From Clostridia bacterium (GTDB taxonomy: Bacteria > Bacillota > Clostridia > Lachnospirales > Lachnospiraceae), in assembly GCA_003246295.1 (NCBI GenBank), contig QKAS01000048.1, forward strand, positions 1-49,753: 49,753 bases of DNA. The letters run 5' to 3'. The notes beneath the pieces are model-generated. The model saw only the letters and a list, made by a program, of their open reading frames with translations. It ran no database searches and was not told the DNA's origin. Every line of letters starts with the position of its first letter. Position 1 is the first letter of the stretch. This document shows positions 8,399 through 20,410 of the stretch, piece after piece. A program made the translations under genes and the position numbers.

Positions 8399-10167
8399 TA
8401 GGCTTCCTCCTTTTTCAACAGTCTGTCTAAATCTCTGTCAAGGTTCTCAAGTATGTCTTTGTATTCTTTCTCCATAACATCAGATGCAATATATTTAAAT
8501 CTGCCTATCTTTTCTCTGACTGGAAGTTTTACAAGTTCATTAATGGATGCTCCTTGTTCCAGCGCATGTAGCGCCTTATCGTAATACGCAAGGACGAGTT
8601 CCATCATTTTAAACTGTTTTTCTAAAGGAGAGTAAGTATCCACTTCGTGGAATGCATCCTGATGCAAAAAGTCCTCTCTAATTGAACGAGCAGCTTCCAG
8701 TTTCAGCCTGTCCGGAGACGAAAGGGCATCCATACCAACAAGCTTAACAATTTCATCAAGTTCTGATTCATCATGTAGAAGATGCATCAGTCGTGAACGT
8801 AGTTCCATCCAGTTTTCATCTACGCTTGTATTGAACCATTTTCCCATATTATCTGAATAAAGCGAATAGCTGGTCAGCCAGTTAATTGCCGGGAAATGCC
8901 TTCTATAAGCAAGGTTGGAATCCAGACTCCAGAATACCTTTACAATACGTAGAGTTGCCTGTGAAACAGGTTCAGAAATATCTCCGCCCGGAGGTGAAAC
9001 CGCACCAATTACGGATAAGGTTCCTTCTCTTCCGTCTGCACCAAGAGAAATAACTCTTCCCGCACGTTCATAGAACTGTGCAAGACGGCTTCCAAGATAA
9101 GCTGGATACCCTTCCTCACCAGGCATTTCCTCAAGACGACCTGACATTTCGCGAAGTGCTTCTGCCCATCTGGATGTAGAATCTGCCATTAATGCTACTG
9201 AAAATCCCATATCCCTGAAATATTCCGCAATTGTAATACCAACATAGATAGATGCTTCTCTGGCCGCAACAGGCATATCGGAAGTGTTAGCAATCAGAAC
9301 AGTTCTTTCCATCAGGGAATGTCCTGTTTTTGGATCCTTCAACTCAGGAAATTCATTCAGAACATCTGTCATTTCATTTCCACGTTCTCCACATCCAATA
9401 TAGACGATAATATCTGCTTCTGCCCATTTTGCAAGCTGATGCTGAACGACAGTCTTTCCACTTCCAAATGGTCCCGGAACGGCAGCTACACCACCTTTTG
9501 CAATAGGAAATAATGTATCAACGACTCTTTGTCCTGTTACCAAAGGCATATCAGGAGACATTTTCTCTTTGTAAGGACGACCTACACGCACTGGCCACTT
9601 CTGCATCAGGGTGATTTCTTTTTTCTCACCTTCCAATGTTTCTATGACAGCAATCACATCCTCAACTTTATAGTCTCCTTCCTGAATAGATATTAATGTT
9701 CCCTCAAATCCATGTGGAACCATAATCTTATGTTCAATAATAACTGATTCCTGCACTAAACCAATAATGTCGACTGCTTCTACCTTATCTCCAACCTTTT
9801 TTGTCGGTACAAAGTGCCATGAAGCATCTCTGTCAAGAGAAGGTATTTCTATTCCACGCTTTAAGTTGTTACCTGTTTCATTCATAATACGAACCAGAGG
9901 TCTCTGGATACCGTCAAAAATACTTCCAATCAGCCCAGGTCCGAGTTCGACACTGAGTGGTGCATTGGTAGATTCTACAGGTTCTCCCGGACCTAGGCCG
10001 GATGTTTCTTCATAAACCTGAATGGATGCAAGATCTCCATGCATTTCGATTATTTCACCAATCAACCTCTGTTCACTAACACGAACAACGTCGAACATAT
10101 TGGCGTCACGCATGTTCTCAGCAATTACCAAAGGTCCTGCGACTTTTTTTATGGTACCTTTTTTCAT
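8398..10167 (-). CDS. ntpA: V-type ATP synthase catalytic subunit A
   Basis: 589 residues from the ATG at 10167 ([14 protein letters not shown]), with GGGTGA nine bases upstream; a GTG four codons earlier is possible but badly placed. Walker A is [11 protein letters not shown], and [17 protein letters not shown] carries the catalytic Glu (the Glu of GERGNE). The 'non-homologous' bulge of A subunits is present after [17 protein letters not shown]. The signature [23 protein letters not shown] is intact. It hydrolyses or makes ATP in the peripheral head. It is followed immediately by subunit B and sits 20 bases after subunit F. Confidence 0.96.
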   Translation of the reverse strand: MKKGTIKKVAGPLVIAENMRDANMFDVVRVSEQRLIGEIIEMHGDLASIQVYEETSGLGPGEPVESTNAPLSVELGPGLIGSIFDGIQRPLVRIMNETGNNLKRGIEIPSLDRDASWHFVPTKKVGDKVEAVDIIGLVQESVIIEHKIMVPHGFEGTLISIQEGDYKVEDVIAVIETLEGEKKEITLMQKWPVRVGRPYKEKMSPDMPLVTGQRVVDTLFPIAKGGVAAVPGPFGSGKTVVQHQLAKWAEADIIVYIGCGERGNEMTDVLNEFPELKDPKTGHSLMERTVLIANTSDMPVAAREASIYVGITIAEYFRDMGFSVALMADSTSRWAEALREMSGRLEEMPGEEGYPAYLGSRLAQFYERAGRVISLGADGREGTLSVIGAVSPPGGDISEPVSQATLRIVKVFWSLDSNLAYRRHFPAINWLTSYSLYSDNMGKWFNTSVDENWMELRSRLMHLLHDESELDEIVKLVGMDALSSPDRLKLEAARSIREDFLHQDAFHEVDTYSPLEKQFKMMELVLAYYDKALHALEQGASINELVKLPVREKIGRFKYIASDVMEKEYKDILENLDRDLDRLLKKEEA

Positions 10168-10187
10168 TATACTTATCACCCGCTTTA

Positions 10188-10511
10188 CTAGTTTTCGTTG
10201 TTAAATATGATATCAGAACCTACAGCTCTTTCTACAGATTTTCTGACATTCGCAATTCCGATTCCATTATTTTCACTTACGCCAGGTAAGGGAATGATTG
10301 CGGGGATCAGATTGCTTCTAAAGGCTTCTATCTCTTCATGAATTTCACTATATAGTGCCTCTGTTGTGTAGATTACTGCAAAAGAGCCTTCTGCAAGATG
10401 TTTTAATGTTTTTGTGGCTTCTTCTTTTGTGCTGACAGGATATGTTGCAATTCCTAAAGCCGCAAATCCATAAATACTGTCACGGTCTCCTATAATCGCT
10501 ATTTTATACAT
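10188..10511 (-). CDS. ntpG: V-type ATP synthase subunit F
   Basis: 107 residues with the compact Rossmann-like pattern of subunit [21 protein letters not shown], then [14 protein letters not shown] and [10 protein letters not shown]. The subunit sits on the rotor with subunit D. Named NtpG in the Enterococcus operon. It overlaps the end of subunit C by eight bases and precedes subunit A, exactly as in other bacterial V-ATPase operons. Confidence 0.93.
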   Translation of the reverse strand: MYKIAIIGDRDSIYGFAALGIATYPVSTKEEATKTLKHLAEGSFAVIYTTEALYSEIHEEIEAFRSNLIPAIIPLPGVSENNGIGIANVRKSVERAVGSDIIFNNEN

Positions 10512-11472
10512 ACATATCCCTCAGTCTTTCCCTGATGGAATTCTCAGGTAAATCATTTAACTTCCCTGATAAAAGAATTCTTACAGTTTTAATTTCATTC
10601 TCTCTGGCCAGGATATACGCTGCAAGAGGCGACACTGATGTTGTATTGAATTTTTGTGGTTTAATCCTGTTGATAATTAGATTATCACACCATCTCTCAA
10701 ACGACGAGAATGACTCTTTTAAGGCATTTACAGCATCATCATAAACAGTCGTTTCTAAATAGTCATAGATTGCTTCTACTCCCATGAGTGATGCTCTGAC
10801 TAATTCTTTCTTGCTGAGAGTTTTGCACTGTGCAAGCGCCATTTCAAAAAATTCTATTCTTTTTCCTGTCTTGGCTCCTCTGATTGAACTATTCAGATTT
10901 GCAGTTACAATTCTAAGCTCAGCATACTCCATTAGTAATTCATTTTCTGATGCCGCTGCCATTTTATAAATTGTATCCAGCGCTGCTCTATCTAATATTA
11001 CATCGCAAAGCTGTCCATCACCATTTCTCATCTGAACTTGATAGGCCTCTTCTGCCGGCACCTGCATATGCTCTGGTAATATAGAAAAATCATGATTTTT
11101 TACAGCTTCATAAATTTGATTTGCATCTACCGTTCCATCATTGATAAAAATATTCGGTACTTCATTTCTGATATAAACCTGTTTGATTGCTGCCTTTAGG
11201 TTGTGAAAATCCTTCTCATATAAGAAGGTGTCAAATACTGACATGTCGCTGACAAGTTCTCTGATAAAAGACCAGGTTTTCTCCCTTTCCTGTGAAAGTA
11301 TTTCTTCTGCACTTTCACCGTTATGATCTCCCCATCCTTTATCCGACAATATTTTCAGACAGTCTTCATATGTTTTACAGGAAAGCAGCTGTTCCAGTAC
11401 TGATTTATCTAACAGTGCAAGTTCTTTGGAACGCACACGGGCAACTGCGTAGATGTATTGTTCTTGTGACAT
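10504..11472 (-). CDS. ntpC: V-type ATP synthase subunit C
   Basis: 322 residues, all-helical, starting EQYIYAVARVRSKELALL, the typical opening of V/A-ATPase subunit C (AC39-like). This socket-like subunit links the central rotor (D/F) to the membrane ring of K subunits. The conserved ends LAAYILARENEIKTVRILLSG and [10 protein letters not shown] are present. GGAAGG lies upstream of the ATG. The gene lies between E and F, with an eight-base overlap with F. Confidence 0.93.
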   Translation of the reverse strand: MSQEQYIYAVARVRSKELALLDKSVLEQLLSCKTYEDCLKILSDKGWGDHNGESAEEILSQEREKTWSFIRELVSDMSVFDTFLYEKDFHNLKAAIKQVYIRNEVPNIFINDGTVDANQIYEAVKNHDFSILPEHMQVPAEEAYQVQMRNGDGQLCDVILDRAALDTIYKMAAASENELLMEYAELRIVTANLNSSIRGAKTGKRIEFFEMALAQCKTLSKKELVRASLMGVEAIYDYLETTVYDDAVNALKESFSSFERWCDNLIINRIKPQKFNTTSVSPLAAYILARENEIKTVRILLSGKLNDLPENSIRERLRDMYV

Positions 11473-11492
11473 CCAAACACCTTCCCTTTCTA

Positions 11493-12098
11493 TTATGCCT
11501 GCTGCTCAAAAAGCATCAGACCTATTTTGTCCTGTAAATGGTCTTTTTGATTTTCAAGAAGCGCTTCAAAAGAACAGTTTTCTTCTACATCATTATAAAT
11601 TAGAATAAAACCTCCCTTGATCTTTGCAGCATCTTTTGACACTTTTAAAGATGCACTTTCTTTTCCATTTAATACAGCGGTAACTTTTTGATCAAAGTCT
11701 GCAGGAATTCTTTCCATGTCTCTTGCAGAAAATCTGATCTCTCCATCCATATTTCTAGCATATTTAGGCAGCATCTTCAGTATGGTGGAAAAATATTCTT
11801 CTGTAGGCATCTGAAGCAAATATTCATGTGCCTTCTCTATGATTCCACTGATACAATTCTGCTTTTCTGTCAGTATTCGTTTCTTCTTCTGCAGATCTGC
11901 AGCTGACTTGCCGCGTTCCAGAAAAGAAACTGTTTCAAGATCAGATTGTTCCATGATTTCTTTTTCCAGTTTCTCTCCTTCTGTAATTGCATCCTGTTTG
12001 ATCTGTTCTGCTTTTTTCTTGGCCTGCAGAATCAATTCCCCAGCAGCCGCTGAGGCATCATCCTCTATATGCTTAATGATTTTATCTAATCCGGTCAT
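11493..12098 (-). CDS. ntpE: V-type ATP synthase subunit E
   Basis: 201 residues starting MTGLDKIIKHIEDDASAAAGEL. This start was chosen because AAGGAGAG lies seven bases upstream; a longer frame would run into subunit K. The first half is a long right-handed coiled coil (AKKKAEQIKQDAITEGEKLEKEIMEQ), and the second half is a globular domain ending in SFEALLENQKDHLQDKIGLMLF. It pairs with subunit G/H to form the peripheral stalk. Gene order K-E-C matches the Enterococcus ntp operon. Confidence 0.9.
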   Translation of the reverse strand: MTGLDKIIKHIEDDASAAAGELILQAKKKAEQIKQDAITEGEKLEKEIMEQSDLETVSFLERGKSAADLQKKKRILTEKQNCISGIIEKAHEYLLQMPTEEYFSTILKMLPKYARNMDGEIRFSARDMERIPADFDQKVTAVLNGKESASLKVSKDAAKIKGGFILIYNDVEENCSFEALLENQKDHLQDKIGLMLFEQQA

Positions 12099-12120
12099 AG
12101 CCAAGCTCTCCTTATTTTCA

Positions 12121-14611
<2,491 letters not shown>

Positions 14612-14635
14612 AATATCTGCACCTCCTTTTCATTT

Positions 14636-14944
14636 TCAGATCAACTCTGTTAGAACTAATTTGATAGCCTCATTTTCCTTCTCTTTTACATCTAGGCGCA
14701 GTTTTTCTATCTCTTTTTGAGCTTCTTCCAAAGAAGTCTCAAGCATTGTGTCAGCCTGAATCTTTGCATTCTCAAAAGCTTTCTGGGCATTTTCCTGTGC
14801 AGACTTTCTGATGAAAGCCAGATGCTGCTTTGCCTCTGTTTCTGATTCCATGATGATTTTTTCTGCTTCTGACTCGGCATCTTTCTCTTTTTGGGCAGCT
14901 AATAATTCTGCCTGGCGGACAGATTGTACTGTCTCTATTGCCAT
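14636..14944 (-). CDS. V-type ATP synthase peripheral stalk subunit G/H
   Basis: 102 residues, a single continuous coiled coil rich in Glu, Lys and Ala (MAIETVQSVRQAELLAAQKE; KIIMESETEAKQHLAFI). This matches the small stalk subunit called G, H or NtpF, which pairs with subunit E. GGAGG lies seven bases before the ATG. It is the first gene of the nine-gene operon, downstream of a good promoter. Short coiled-coil proteins are hard to place by sequence alone, but position and the AIE-V opening make the call safe. Confidence 0.85.
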   Translation of the reverse strand: MAIETVQSVRQAELLAAQKEKDAESEAEKIIMESETEAKQHLAFIRKSAQENAQKAFENAKIQADTMLETSLEEAQKEIEKLRLDVKEKENEAIKLVLTELI

Positions 14945-14982
14945 TTTATCACCTCCGCAAACAAACTATAAATATTGTATAC

Positions 14983-15011
14983 ATTTTATCTTATTTCTGG
15001 TTTTATTTCAA
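14983..15011 (-). promoter_or_regulatory. Promoter of the V-ATPase operon
   Basis: On the minus strand TTGAAA (15006-15011) and TAAAAT (14983-14988) are 17 bases apart, about 40 bases upstream of the first V-ATPase gene. Confidence 0.55.
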
Positions 15012-15152
15012 CATATTTAACATCTTTCGGCACTTATTCTGAAGTTTACCTGCAATATTCATTTTTTATACAAACACTTTCTTCTCATTGACTTTTACTT
15101 TACGAAATAGTACCATTTCATCATACATTATTAAACTAGTAAGGAAACTAAC

Positions 15153-15716
15153 ATGAACCCTAATCAAATTTCCATTAAAATCAGAATCGCACAAGAAGCT
15201 GATGCGCCCGCACTACTTGATATATACCGTCCTTATATACTTCATACTGCTATTACTTTTGAATATGAGGTTCCATCTATATCAGATTTTGAATCAAGAA
15301 TAAAAAAAATCTCTTCCCGCTATCCATATCTGGTTGCTGAAGAGAATGATAAAATTATAGGATATGCCTATGCTTCCTCTTTTAAAGAGAGAGCTGCATA
15401 TGACTGGACGGTAGAAACATCAATTTATATTGATGAAAGAAAAAAAAGTGTTGGCGCAGGAACTGCTCTCTATCAAAATCTTGAAGAAAGATTGAAATTG
15501 CAGAATGTAACCAACCTGTGTGCTTGTATTGCATACCCTAATCCACAAAGTATTGCATTTCATGAGAAGTTTGGTTATAAAACAGTTGCACATTTTCATC
15601 AATGCGGTTACAAATTTAACACATGGCATGATATGATCTGGATGGAAAAATTTATAGGTGCACACATATCTCACCCAAATAACTTTATTCCCTCAAATCA
15701 GATCAAGTCACTTTAA
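15153..15716 (+). CDS. GNAT N-acetyltransferase, phosphinothricin/amino-acid acetyltransferase type
   Basis: 187 residues. IRIAQEADAPALLDIYRPYI, TAITFEYEVPSISDFESRI and the end YKTVAHFHQCGYKFNTWHDMIWMEK match the Pat/MnaT branch of the GNAT family, which acetylates phosphinothricin, methionine sulfoximine and similar amino-acid analogues. The acetyl-CoA site is IYIDERKKSVGAGTALYQNL; the usual Arg/Gly loop (RGxG) reads KSVGAG. The last 20 residues extend past the usual family end. The gene is divergent from the V-ATPase operon and is followed 16 bases later by a DUF402 gene on the same strand. Natural substrate unknown. Confidence 0.85.
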   Translation: MNPNQISIKIRIAQEADAPALLDIYRPYILHTAITFEYEVPSISDFESRIKKISSRYPYLVAEENDKIIGYAYASSFKERAAYDWTVETSIYIDERKKSVGAGTALYQNLEERLKLQNVTNLCACIAYPNPQSIAFHEKFGYKTVAHFHQCGYKFNTWHDMIWMEKFIGAHISHPNNFIPSNQIKSL

Positions 15717-15732
15717 AGTAAAGGAGGTTTTT

Positions 15733-16212
15733 ATGACGTATCCAACACTCTATCGAAAAAGACTCATCCCCAATGAGTGCGTTTTGTTAAAAGATGATGT
15801 AATTTTGCTATTTGAGACAAATCGCATTGTAACAAAGTGGAATGCATTAAAACCCAAGAAAAATCTTCATCATGGATATTCATGTTACCTTCTTGACCTT
15901 GGTATCAAATTTAGTAAATTTTACAAAGAAGATAACACACTCTTGTATTGGTATATTGATATTATTGAATCAGACTATTATAGCTCTGAAAATAAGTTCA
16001 TCATGACAGACTTGCTTGCGGACGTTTTGATTTATCCTGATGGGTTTGTTAAAGTAATTGATCTTGAGGAGCTTGTAACTGCTCTGGATGAAGGATTACT
16101 CTCTTTGAATCAGTTAAAAACAAGCATCAGTACACTAGATCATCTGCTTCAACTCATATATTCTGGAGAATTTAAAAAATATCAGGACTTCCTTGAATCT
16201 TTTGAAAATTAA
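15733..16212 (+). CDS. DUF402 family protein
   Basis: 159 residues starting at the ATG seven bases after AAAGGAGG (15720-15727); longer frames upstream overlap the acetyltransferase and lack a site. It is a DUF402-type protein: LYRKRLIPNECVLLKDDVILLFE, then LLYWYIDIIESDY and LTDLLADVLIYPDGFVKVIDLEEL-like segments (here MTDLLADVLIYPDGFVKVID). Relatives such as Ntdp are nucleoside tri/diphosphate phosphatases that use Tyr, Asp and Asp/Glu in these segments, and YWYIDI, ADVLIYPDG and DLEEL carry such residues. Activity here is inferred. Likely co-transcribed with the GNAT gene. Confidence 0.75.
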   Translation: MTYPTLYRKRLIPNECVLLKDDVILLFETNRIVTKWNALKPKKNLHHGYSCYLLDLGIKFSKFYKEDNTLLYWYIDIIESDYYSSENKFIMTDLLADVLIYPDGFVKVIDLEELVTALDEGLLSLNQLKTSISTLDHLLQLIYSGEFKKYQDFLESFEN

Positions 16213-16235
16213 TTATGTAAACATGAATAACTGAA

Positions 16236-17408
16236 TTAGTAAAAAATGTGACCACCAATCTGTATTCCTGTCAACCCTTCAATTGGAGTTCTAAAATATA
16301 CGCAATTCCCCACATTGGTAGCACCACTCATAGCTTCCTGCGCTGCCTGGTAACAACTTTGTGTTGCTGTTCCATTTGCAAGCGCCAGATCAAATCTGCC
16401 ACTTCCAACCGGAGAAAACTGTTTTCTCTGATAGATAACGCCCACAACGGTATCTGGATAAACTGAACTCAATACCCTGTTGACAACAACTGCACCTACA
16501 GCAAGTTTTCCAGCATACGGCTCACCACCTGCCTCGCAATAGATAATAGTCGCAAGCAACTTTAAGTCACCCTCTGCAAATGCAACTTCCGAAATATCTC
16601 TTTTTGCAGATTGTGCGGCTAATCTTGACATAGCAAGTTCTTGCTCATATTGTTTTTTTAATGCAGCAATATTGGATTCTTGTTCTTTTATTTTATTTTC
16701 ATAAGCAAGCGCAACCTTTTCTGCATCTGAAATCTGATTTGCATATCCTGCAATATGATCAGAAGTCTGATTGATCAGTTGAGAGACTTTTGCCTGTTGT
16801 GCTTGGGCTTCTTCCTTCATTTTATCGAGTTCGGACTTTTCATTTTGCAGTTTAACTTCTTGTTCTTCAATCTTTTTCTTTGTCTCTTGATATTCTATCA
16901 ACATTCTGCGATCATATTCAGAAACTTTATTTACATACTCTGTTTTATTCAAAAAATCCGAGAAATTATCTGCTGCAAAGAAAATCTCCAGATAAGCATT
17001 GTCACCACGTTCATACATGAATTTAATTCTTTCTTTCATACATGCATACTGCCACTCTTCTATTTTCTTAGCTTCTTCAAGTTCCTGTTGTGTCAGGCTA
17101 ATTTCCTCTTCTTTTTTTTCGATTTCACTTTCAAGTGTTTCTAAATTATCTGACACTTCTGTCAGTTCTGAATTCAGGTTATTTAATTCTCCCTGAAGTC
17201 CATTTTTGATCCCTTCAAGACTATCTATCTGCCCCTTAGCTTCATTCAGCTGTGCTTCTGTTTGGCCTTTTTCTTTTTGTGCCTGATTGATTTTGTCAAG
17301 CGTGGATGCTGATGCATACACAGTCTGAGGAAGAGAAACAAATAGTATCGCTGCAGAAATTATTACAATAAATTGTCTAAAATATCTTTGAATCACACGA
17401 TTCATCAT
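16236..17408 (-). CDS. Secreted coiled-coil cell wall hydrolase with SleB/CwlJ domain
   Basis: 390 residues. A signal peptide covers about residues 1-33 (basic MNRVIQRYFRQF, hydrophobic IVIISAAILFVSL, cleavage after VYA). Residues about 34-265 are long coiled coils like those of PcsB and EnvC/CwlO-type proteins, including the LEIFFAADNFSDFLNKTEYV segment typical of that family. The C-terminal 115 residues are a SleB/CwlJ hydrolase domain: LLATIIYCEAGGEPYAGKLAVGAVVVNRV with the catalytic Glu in YCEAGGE. It would cut peptidoglycan outside the cell, with the coiled coil as regulatory arm. AGGAGG lies upstream; the start could equally be the second Met. In these bacteria the SleB fold also serves vegetative cells. 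Confidence 0.88.
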   Translation of the reverse strand: MMNRVIQRYFRQFIVIISAAILFVSLPQTVYASASTLDKINQAQKEKGQTEAQLNEAKGQIDSLEGIKNGLQGELNNLNSELTEVSDNLETLESEIEKKEEEISLTQQELEEAKKIEEWQYACMKERIKFMYERGDNAYLEIFFAADNFSDFLNKTEYVNKVSEYDRRMLIEYQETKKKIEEQEVKLQNEKSELDKMKEEAQAQQAKVSQLINQTSDHIAGYANQISDAEKVALAYENKIKEQESNIAALKKQYEQELAMSRLAAQSAKRDISEVAFAEGDLKLLATIIYCEAGGEPYAGKLAVGAVVVNRVLSSVYPDTVVGVIYQRKQFSPVGSGRFDLALANGTATQSCYQAAQEAMSGATNVGNCVYFRTPIEGLTGIQIGGHIFY

Positions 17409-17489
17409 AGTTCTCCTCCTTTCATTCTTGTCTAAATATCAATCAGTATTATCATTCATTCTTTGAATAATCTACAATAGTTTTTGCTT

Positions 17490-17975
17490 CTATAATTCCA
17501 GCACAACTTTTCTATTTGTATGTTCATAGGAATAGTACTTCACACCTGCAGCATCAAACATTTTCTTTGAGGCAATAACAGATGCTGAATTTGCATATTT
17601 ATCTGAATCATATACCACAACTCTGATTCCAGCCTGAATAATTGCTTTTGCACATTCGTTGCAGGGAAAAAGAGAGACATAAATCTTTGCACCTTCCAGA
17701 CTACCTCCCCTATAATTCAATATTGCATTTAATTCACTATGTGTAACATATGGATATTTTGTTTCAGTCTCAGTCCCTTCACGCGTCCACGGAAATTCAT
17801 CATCGGAACATCCAATCGGAAATCCATTGTATCCCATTGATAAGATTTTATTGTCATTGCTTACAATACAAGCTCCAACCTGCGTATTTGGATCTTTTGA
17901 TCGCATACCTGACAGCATAGACACTCCCATAAAGTATTCATCCCATGAAATATAATCTTTACGCTTCTGATTCAT
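17490..17975 (-). CDS. dCMP deaminase family protein
   Basis: 161 residues from the ATG at 17975, seven bases after GGAGGG. It has the zinc cytidine-deaminase fold of the dCMP deaminase (ComEB-like) type: SKDPNTQVGACIVSNDNKILSMGYNGFP, then THSELNAI and the zinc pair SLFPCNECAKAIIQAGI. His, Cys and Cys bind zinc and the Glu of HSE is the proton shuttle. It would turn dCMP into dUMP, feeding dTMP synthesis. It lies 38 bases after upp, so a pyrimidine-salvage operon is likely. Confidence 0.9.
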   Translation of the reverse strand: MNQKRKDYISWDEYFMGVSMLSGMRSKDPNTQVGACIVSNDNKILSMGYNGFPIGCSDDEFPWTREGTETETKYPYVTHSELNAILNYRGGSLEGAKIYVSLFPCNECAKAIIQAGIRVVVYDSDKYANSASVIASKKMFDAAGVKYYSYEHTNRKVVLEL

Positions 17976-18013
17976 TGAACAACCCTCCACAACAAACCTT
18001 ACACAACTATTGT

Positions 18014-18643
18014 TTATTTGGTTCCGAAAATCCTGTCACCTGCATCACCCAGTCCCGGAACAATATATCCATGATCATTCAGTTTTTCATCGAGAGCGCC
18101 TATATAAATATCAACATCCGGATGTGCCTGTTGCATTCTTTTTACTCCTTCAGGGGCTGCTATAATACAAATAAAGTGAATATTTTTGCATCCTTTTTCT
18201 TTTAGCATTTTAATTGCAGCGACAGAAGATCCTCCGGTTGCAAGCATTGGATCTACAACAAAAACTTCTCTTTCTGCAGAATCAGCTGGAAGTTTGCAGT
18301 AATACTCAACTGGCTCTAATGTTTCCGGATCACGGTATAAACCAATATGTCCTACTTTTGCAGCAGGTATTAAAGCCAGCATACCATCAACCATACCAAG
18401 TCCTGCTCTTAGAATTGGTATCACTGCCATCTTTTTACCCTTTAATTCCTGTACTGTAGTCTTACAGATCGGTGTTTCCACTTCTACATCATGTAAAGGT
18501 AGCTCTCTTGTTGCCTCATAACAAATCAACATCGCAATCTCACTGATTGTCTGTCTGAAGTCTTTTGTTCCTGTATCCTTTCTTCTGATGTAACCAATCT
18601 TATGCTGAATCAATGGATGATTCATGATAACTACTTTACTCAT
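18014..18643 (-). CDS. upp: Uracil phosphoribosyltransferase
   Basis: 209 residues, standard length. [40 protein letters not shown] opens the family pattern; [11 protein letters not shown] and [18 protein letters not shown] carry the PRPP-binding site, and the end [18 protein letters not shown] binds uracil. It makes UMP from uracil and PRPP. It lies 40 bases after rpiB, whose product feeds ribose 5-phosphate for PRPP. Confidence 0.97.
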   Translation of the reverse strand: MSKVVIMNHPLIQHKIGYIRRKDTGTKDFRQTISEIAMLICYEATRELPLHDVEVETPICKTTVQELKGKKMAVIPILRAGLGMVDGMLALIPAAKVGHIGLYRDPETLEPVEYYCKLPADSAEREVFVVDPMLATGGSSVAAIKMLKEKGCKNIHFICIIAAPEGVKRMQQAHPDVDIYIGALDEKLNDHGYIVPGLGDAGDRIFGTK

Positions 18644-18683
18644 TCTCTACCTCCTGATTTTTATGATATATTTATATTTTTTA

Positions 18684-19118
18684 CTATTCTTCTGACTCAA
18701 TAGCATCAACTCTTCTCTGGTGTCTTTCTTCTCCTGAAAACTCTGTTTCCAAAAATGTATCTACAATAGAGAGTGCAAGATCTGGACCAATAATTCCTGC
18801 TCCCATTGCAAGAACATTTGCATTATTATGCAGTCTGGTTAATTTTGCCGAGAGCGTATCTGCACATAGTGCAGCTCTGATTCCCTTATATTTGTTTGCA
18901 GCAATTGAAATTCCAATACCGGTTGTACAGATTACAATTCCTTTTTCACTTTCACCACTAAGAACAGATTTTGCAACTTCTTTTCCATACTCTGGATAGT
19001 CACAAGATGTTTTGCTATCACAGCCTACATCTTTGTATGAGATTTTCTTAGCATCAAGATGCTTTTTTACCAATTCTTTTAAATCATATCCACCATGGTC
19101 ACTACCAATTGCTATCAT
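18684..19118 (-). CDS. rpiB: Ribose-5-phosphate isomerase B
   Basis: 144 residues, the RpiB/LacAB family. MIAIGSDHGGYDLKELVKKHL opens the fold; GIVICTTGIGISIAANKYKGIRAALC holds the active-site Cys and anion hole; NNANVLAMGAGIIGPDLAL and EFSGEERHQRRVDAIESEE close it. It interconverts ribose 5-phosphate and ribulose 5-phosphate in the pentose phosphate pathway. The active-site loop reads CTTGIG where CGTGIG is more common. It is 14 bases after sua5. Confidence 0.95.
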   Translation of the reverse strand: MIAIGSDHGGYDLKELVKKHLDAKKISYKDVGCDSKTSCDYPEYGKEVAKSVLSGESEKGIVICTTGIGISIAANKYKGIRAALCADTLSAKLTRLHNNANVLAMGAGIIGPDLALSIVDTFLETEFSGEERHQRRVDAIESEE

Positions 19119-19132
19119 ATACTACCTCCTGT

Positions 19133-20200
19133 TTATACTTTTATTTTTTTATGCCCTGCAGCTTTTAACAGCCTATTCATAATCGCCTGCCCCATACCCG
19201 TTGTGTGAAAGCTTTCAGAAAGTATAACTTCAACTTCCTCATCATCAAATTCACGCAAAATTCGATAAAGTTCTTTTGCAATTCCTTCCTCATCCTGTCT
19301 GCTTCCAATGCATTTAACACAGTCCGAATGATATCGATCCATATTTTCCAACGTTGCGATCACACCAACTCTTTTTCCTTCTTCATGACTGGCATAATAA
19401 GATTTGTTGATGTACTCTGCAACGCGCTCAGGTTCCCCTTCCACTATTGTAAGATCTCCTTTTGGTGCATAGTGTCTGTATTTCATACCTGGTGCCTTTG
19501 GAATCTGAATACTGTCACCATCTAAAAGTGTACGATCTATTTGAACATCTCCAATGACAGCCTGAAGCATTTCTTTTGTTATAAAACCAGGACGTAAAAT
19601 AATAGGGACAGCTTCTGTCAGGTCTATAATCGTTGATTCAAGACCAATTTCAATCATACCACCATCAATAATCATATCAATCCGGCCGTCCATATCTTCC
19701 TGCACATATTTAGCAAGTGTCGGACTTGGTCTCCCAGATATATTTGCACTGGGTGCTGCTACAAAACCACCAGCAGCTCTGATTAATTCCAGCGCCGTGT
19801 TATGTCTTGGCATTCTGACCGCTACCGTATCAAGTCCTCCTGTCGTTTCTTTTGGAACTTGATTGCTTTTTTTAAAAATCATAGTAAGCGGACCTGGCCA
19901 GAAATGTTTTGCCAACGCATAGGCAGTTTCTGGAATTTTCTCTGTAATGAGTTTTAAATCCTCAAACTCAGCAATATGTACAATAAGCGGGTTATCAGAA
20001 GGTCTTCCTTTTGCCGCATATATTTTACCTGAAGAATCAGGATTTAAAGCATCTCCACCTAAACCATATACTGTTTCAGTTGGAAATGCGACCAGGCCAC
20101 CTTTTTTAATGATTTCTCCAGCAAGCGCAATTTTAGAAAACGCATTTTTGTCATGCTGTCTGATTTGTTCCTCTGTCACCTTTACAATCTCTGTCTTCAT
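19133..20200 (-). CDS. Threonylcarbamoyl-AMP synthase, Sua5 type
   Basis: 355 residues, the two-domain Sua5 form. The YrdC domain spans about residues 1-210 with GGLVAFPTETVYGLGGDALNP, KGRPSDNPLIVHI and PSANISGRPSPT; the Sua5 C-terminal domain follows a PGMKYRHYAPKGDLTIVEG linker and ends GMGQAIMNRLLKAAGHK. It makes threonylcarbamoyl-AMP from threonine, bicarbonate and ATP for the t6A modification of ANN-decoding tRNAs. First gene of the sua5-rpiB-upp-dCMP deaminase run. Confidence 0.95.
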   Translation of the reverse strand: MKTEIVKVTEEQIRQHDKNAFSKIALAGEIIKKGGLVAFPTETVYGLGGDALNPDSSGKIYAAKGRPSDNPLIVHIAEFEDLKLITEKIPETAYALAKHFWPGPLTMIFKKSNQVPKETTGGLDTVAVRMPRHNTALELIRAAGGFVAAPSANISGRPSPTLAKYVQEDMDGRIDMIIDGGMIEIGLESTIIDLTEAVPIILRPGFITKEMLQAVIGDVQIDRTLLDGDSIQIPKAPGMKYRHYAPKGDLTIVEGEPERVAEYINKSYYASHEEGKRVGVIATLENMDRYHSDCVKCIGSRQDEEGIAKELYRILREFDDEEVEVILSESFHTTGMGQAIMNRLLKAAGHKKIKV

Positions 20201-20344
20201 ATTTCACCTGTCTGTGTATCTCTTTATCACCTAACTATATTTACATTTGTTCACGCCATTGCATACTTTAAATATAATAACACATTTTATTTAGTGAGAA
20301 AAGTCTGCGAATATACTATTTTTTAATATAACTGTTTTTTATCC

Positions 20345-20373
20345 TTTACTCTTGGTACTTTTTTATGTAAAAT
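20345..20373 (+). promoter_or_regulatory. Possible promoter of the cyclophilin gene
   Basis: TTTACT (20345-20350) and TAAAAT (20368-20373) are 17 bases apart, about 38 bases before the start codon. Both hexamers deviate from consensus. Confidence 0.4.
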
Positions 20374-20410
20374 AAAGACCAATATTGATTTACAAAGAAA
20401 GGAAGAAATT

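Noticed and set aside
15065..15140. TTGACT upstream of the GNAT gene as a -35 element
   Set aside because: No -10 at proper spacing; only weak combinations exist.
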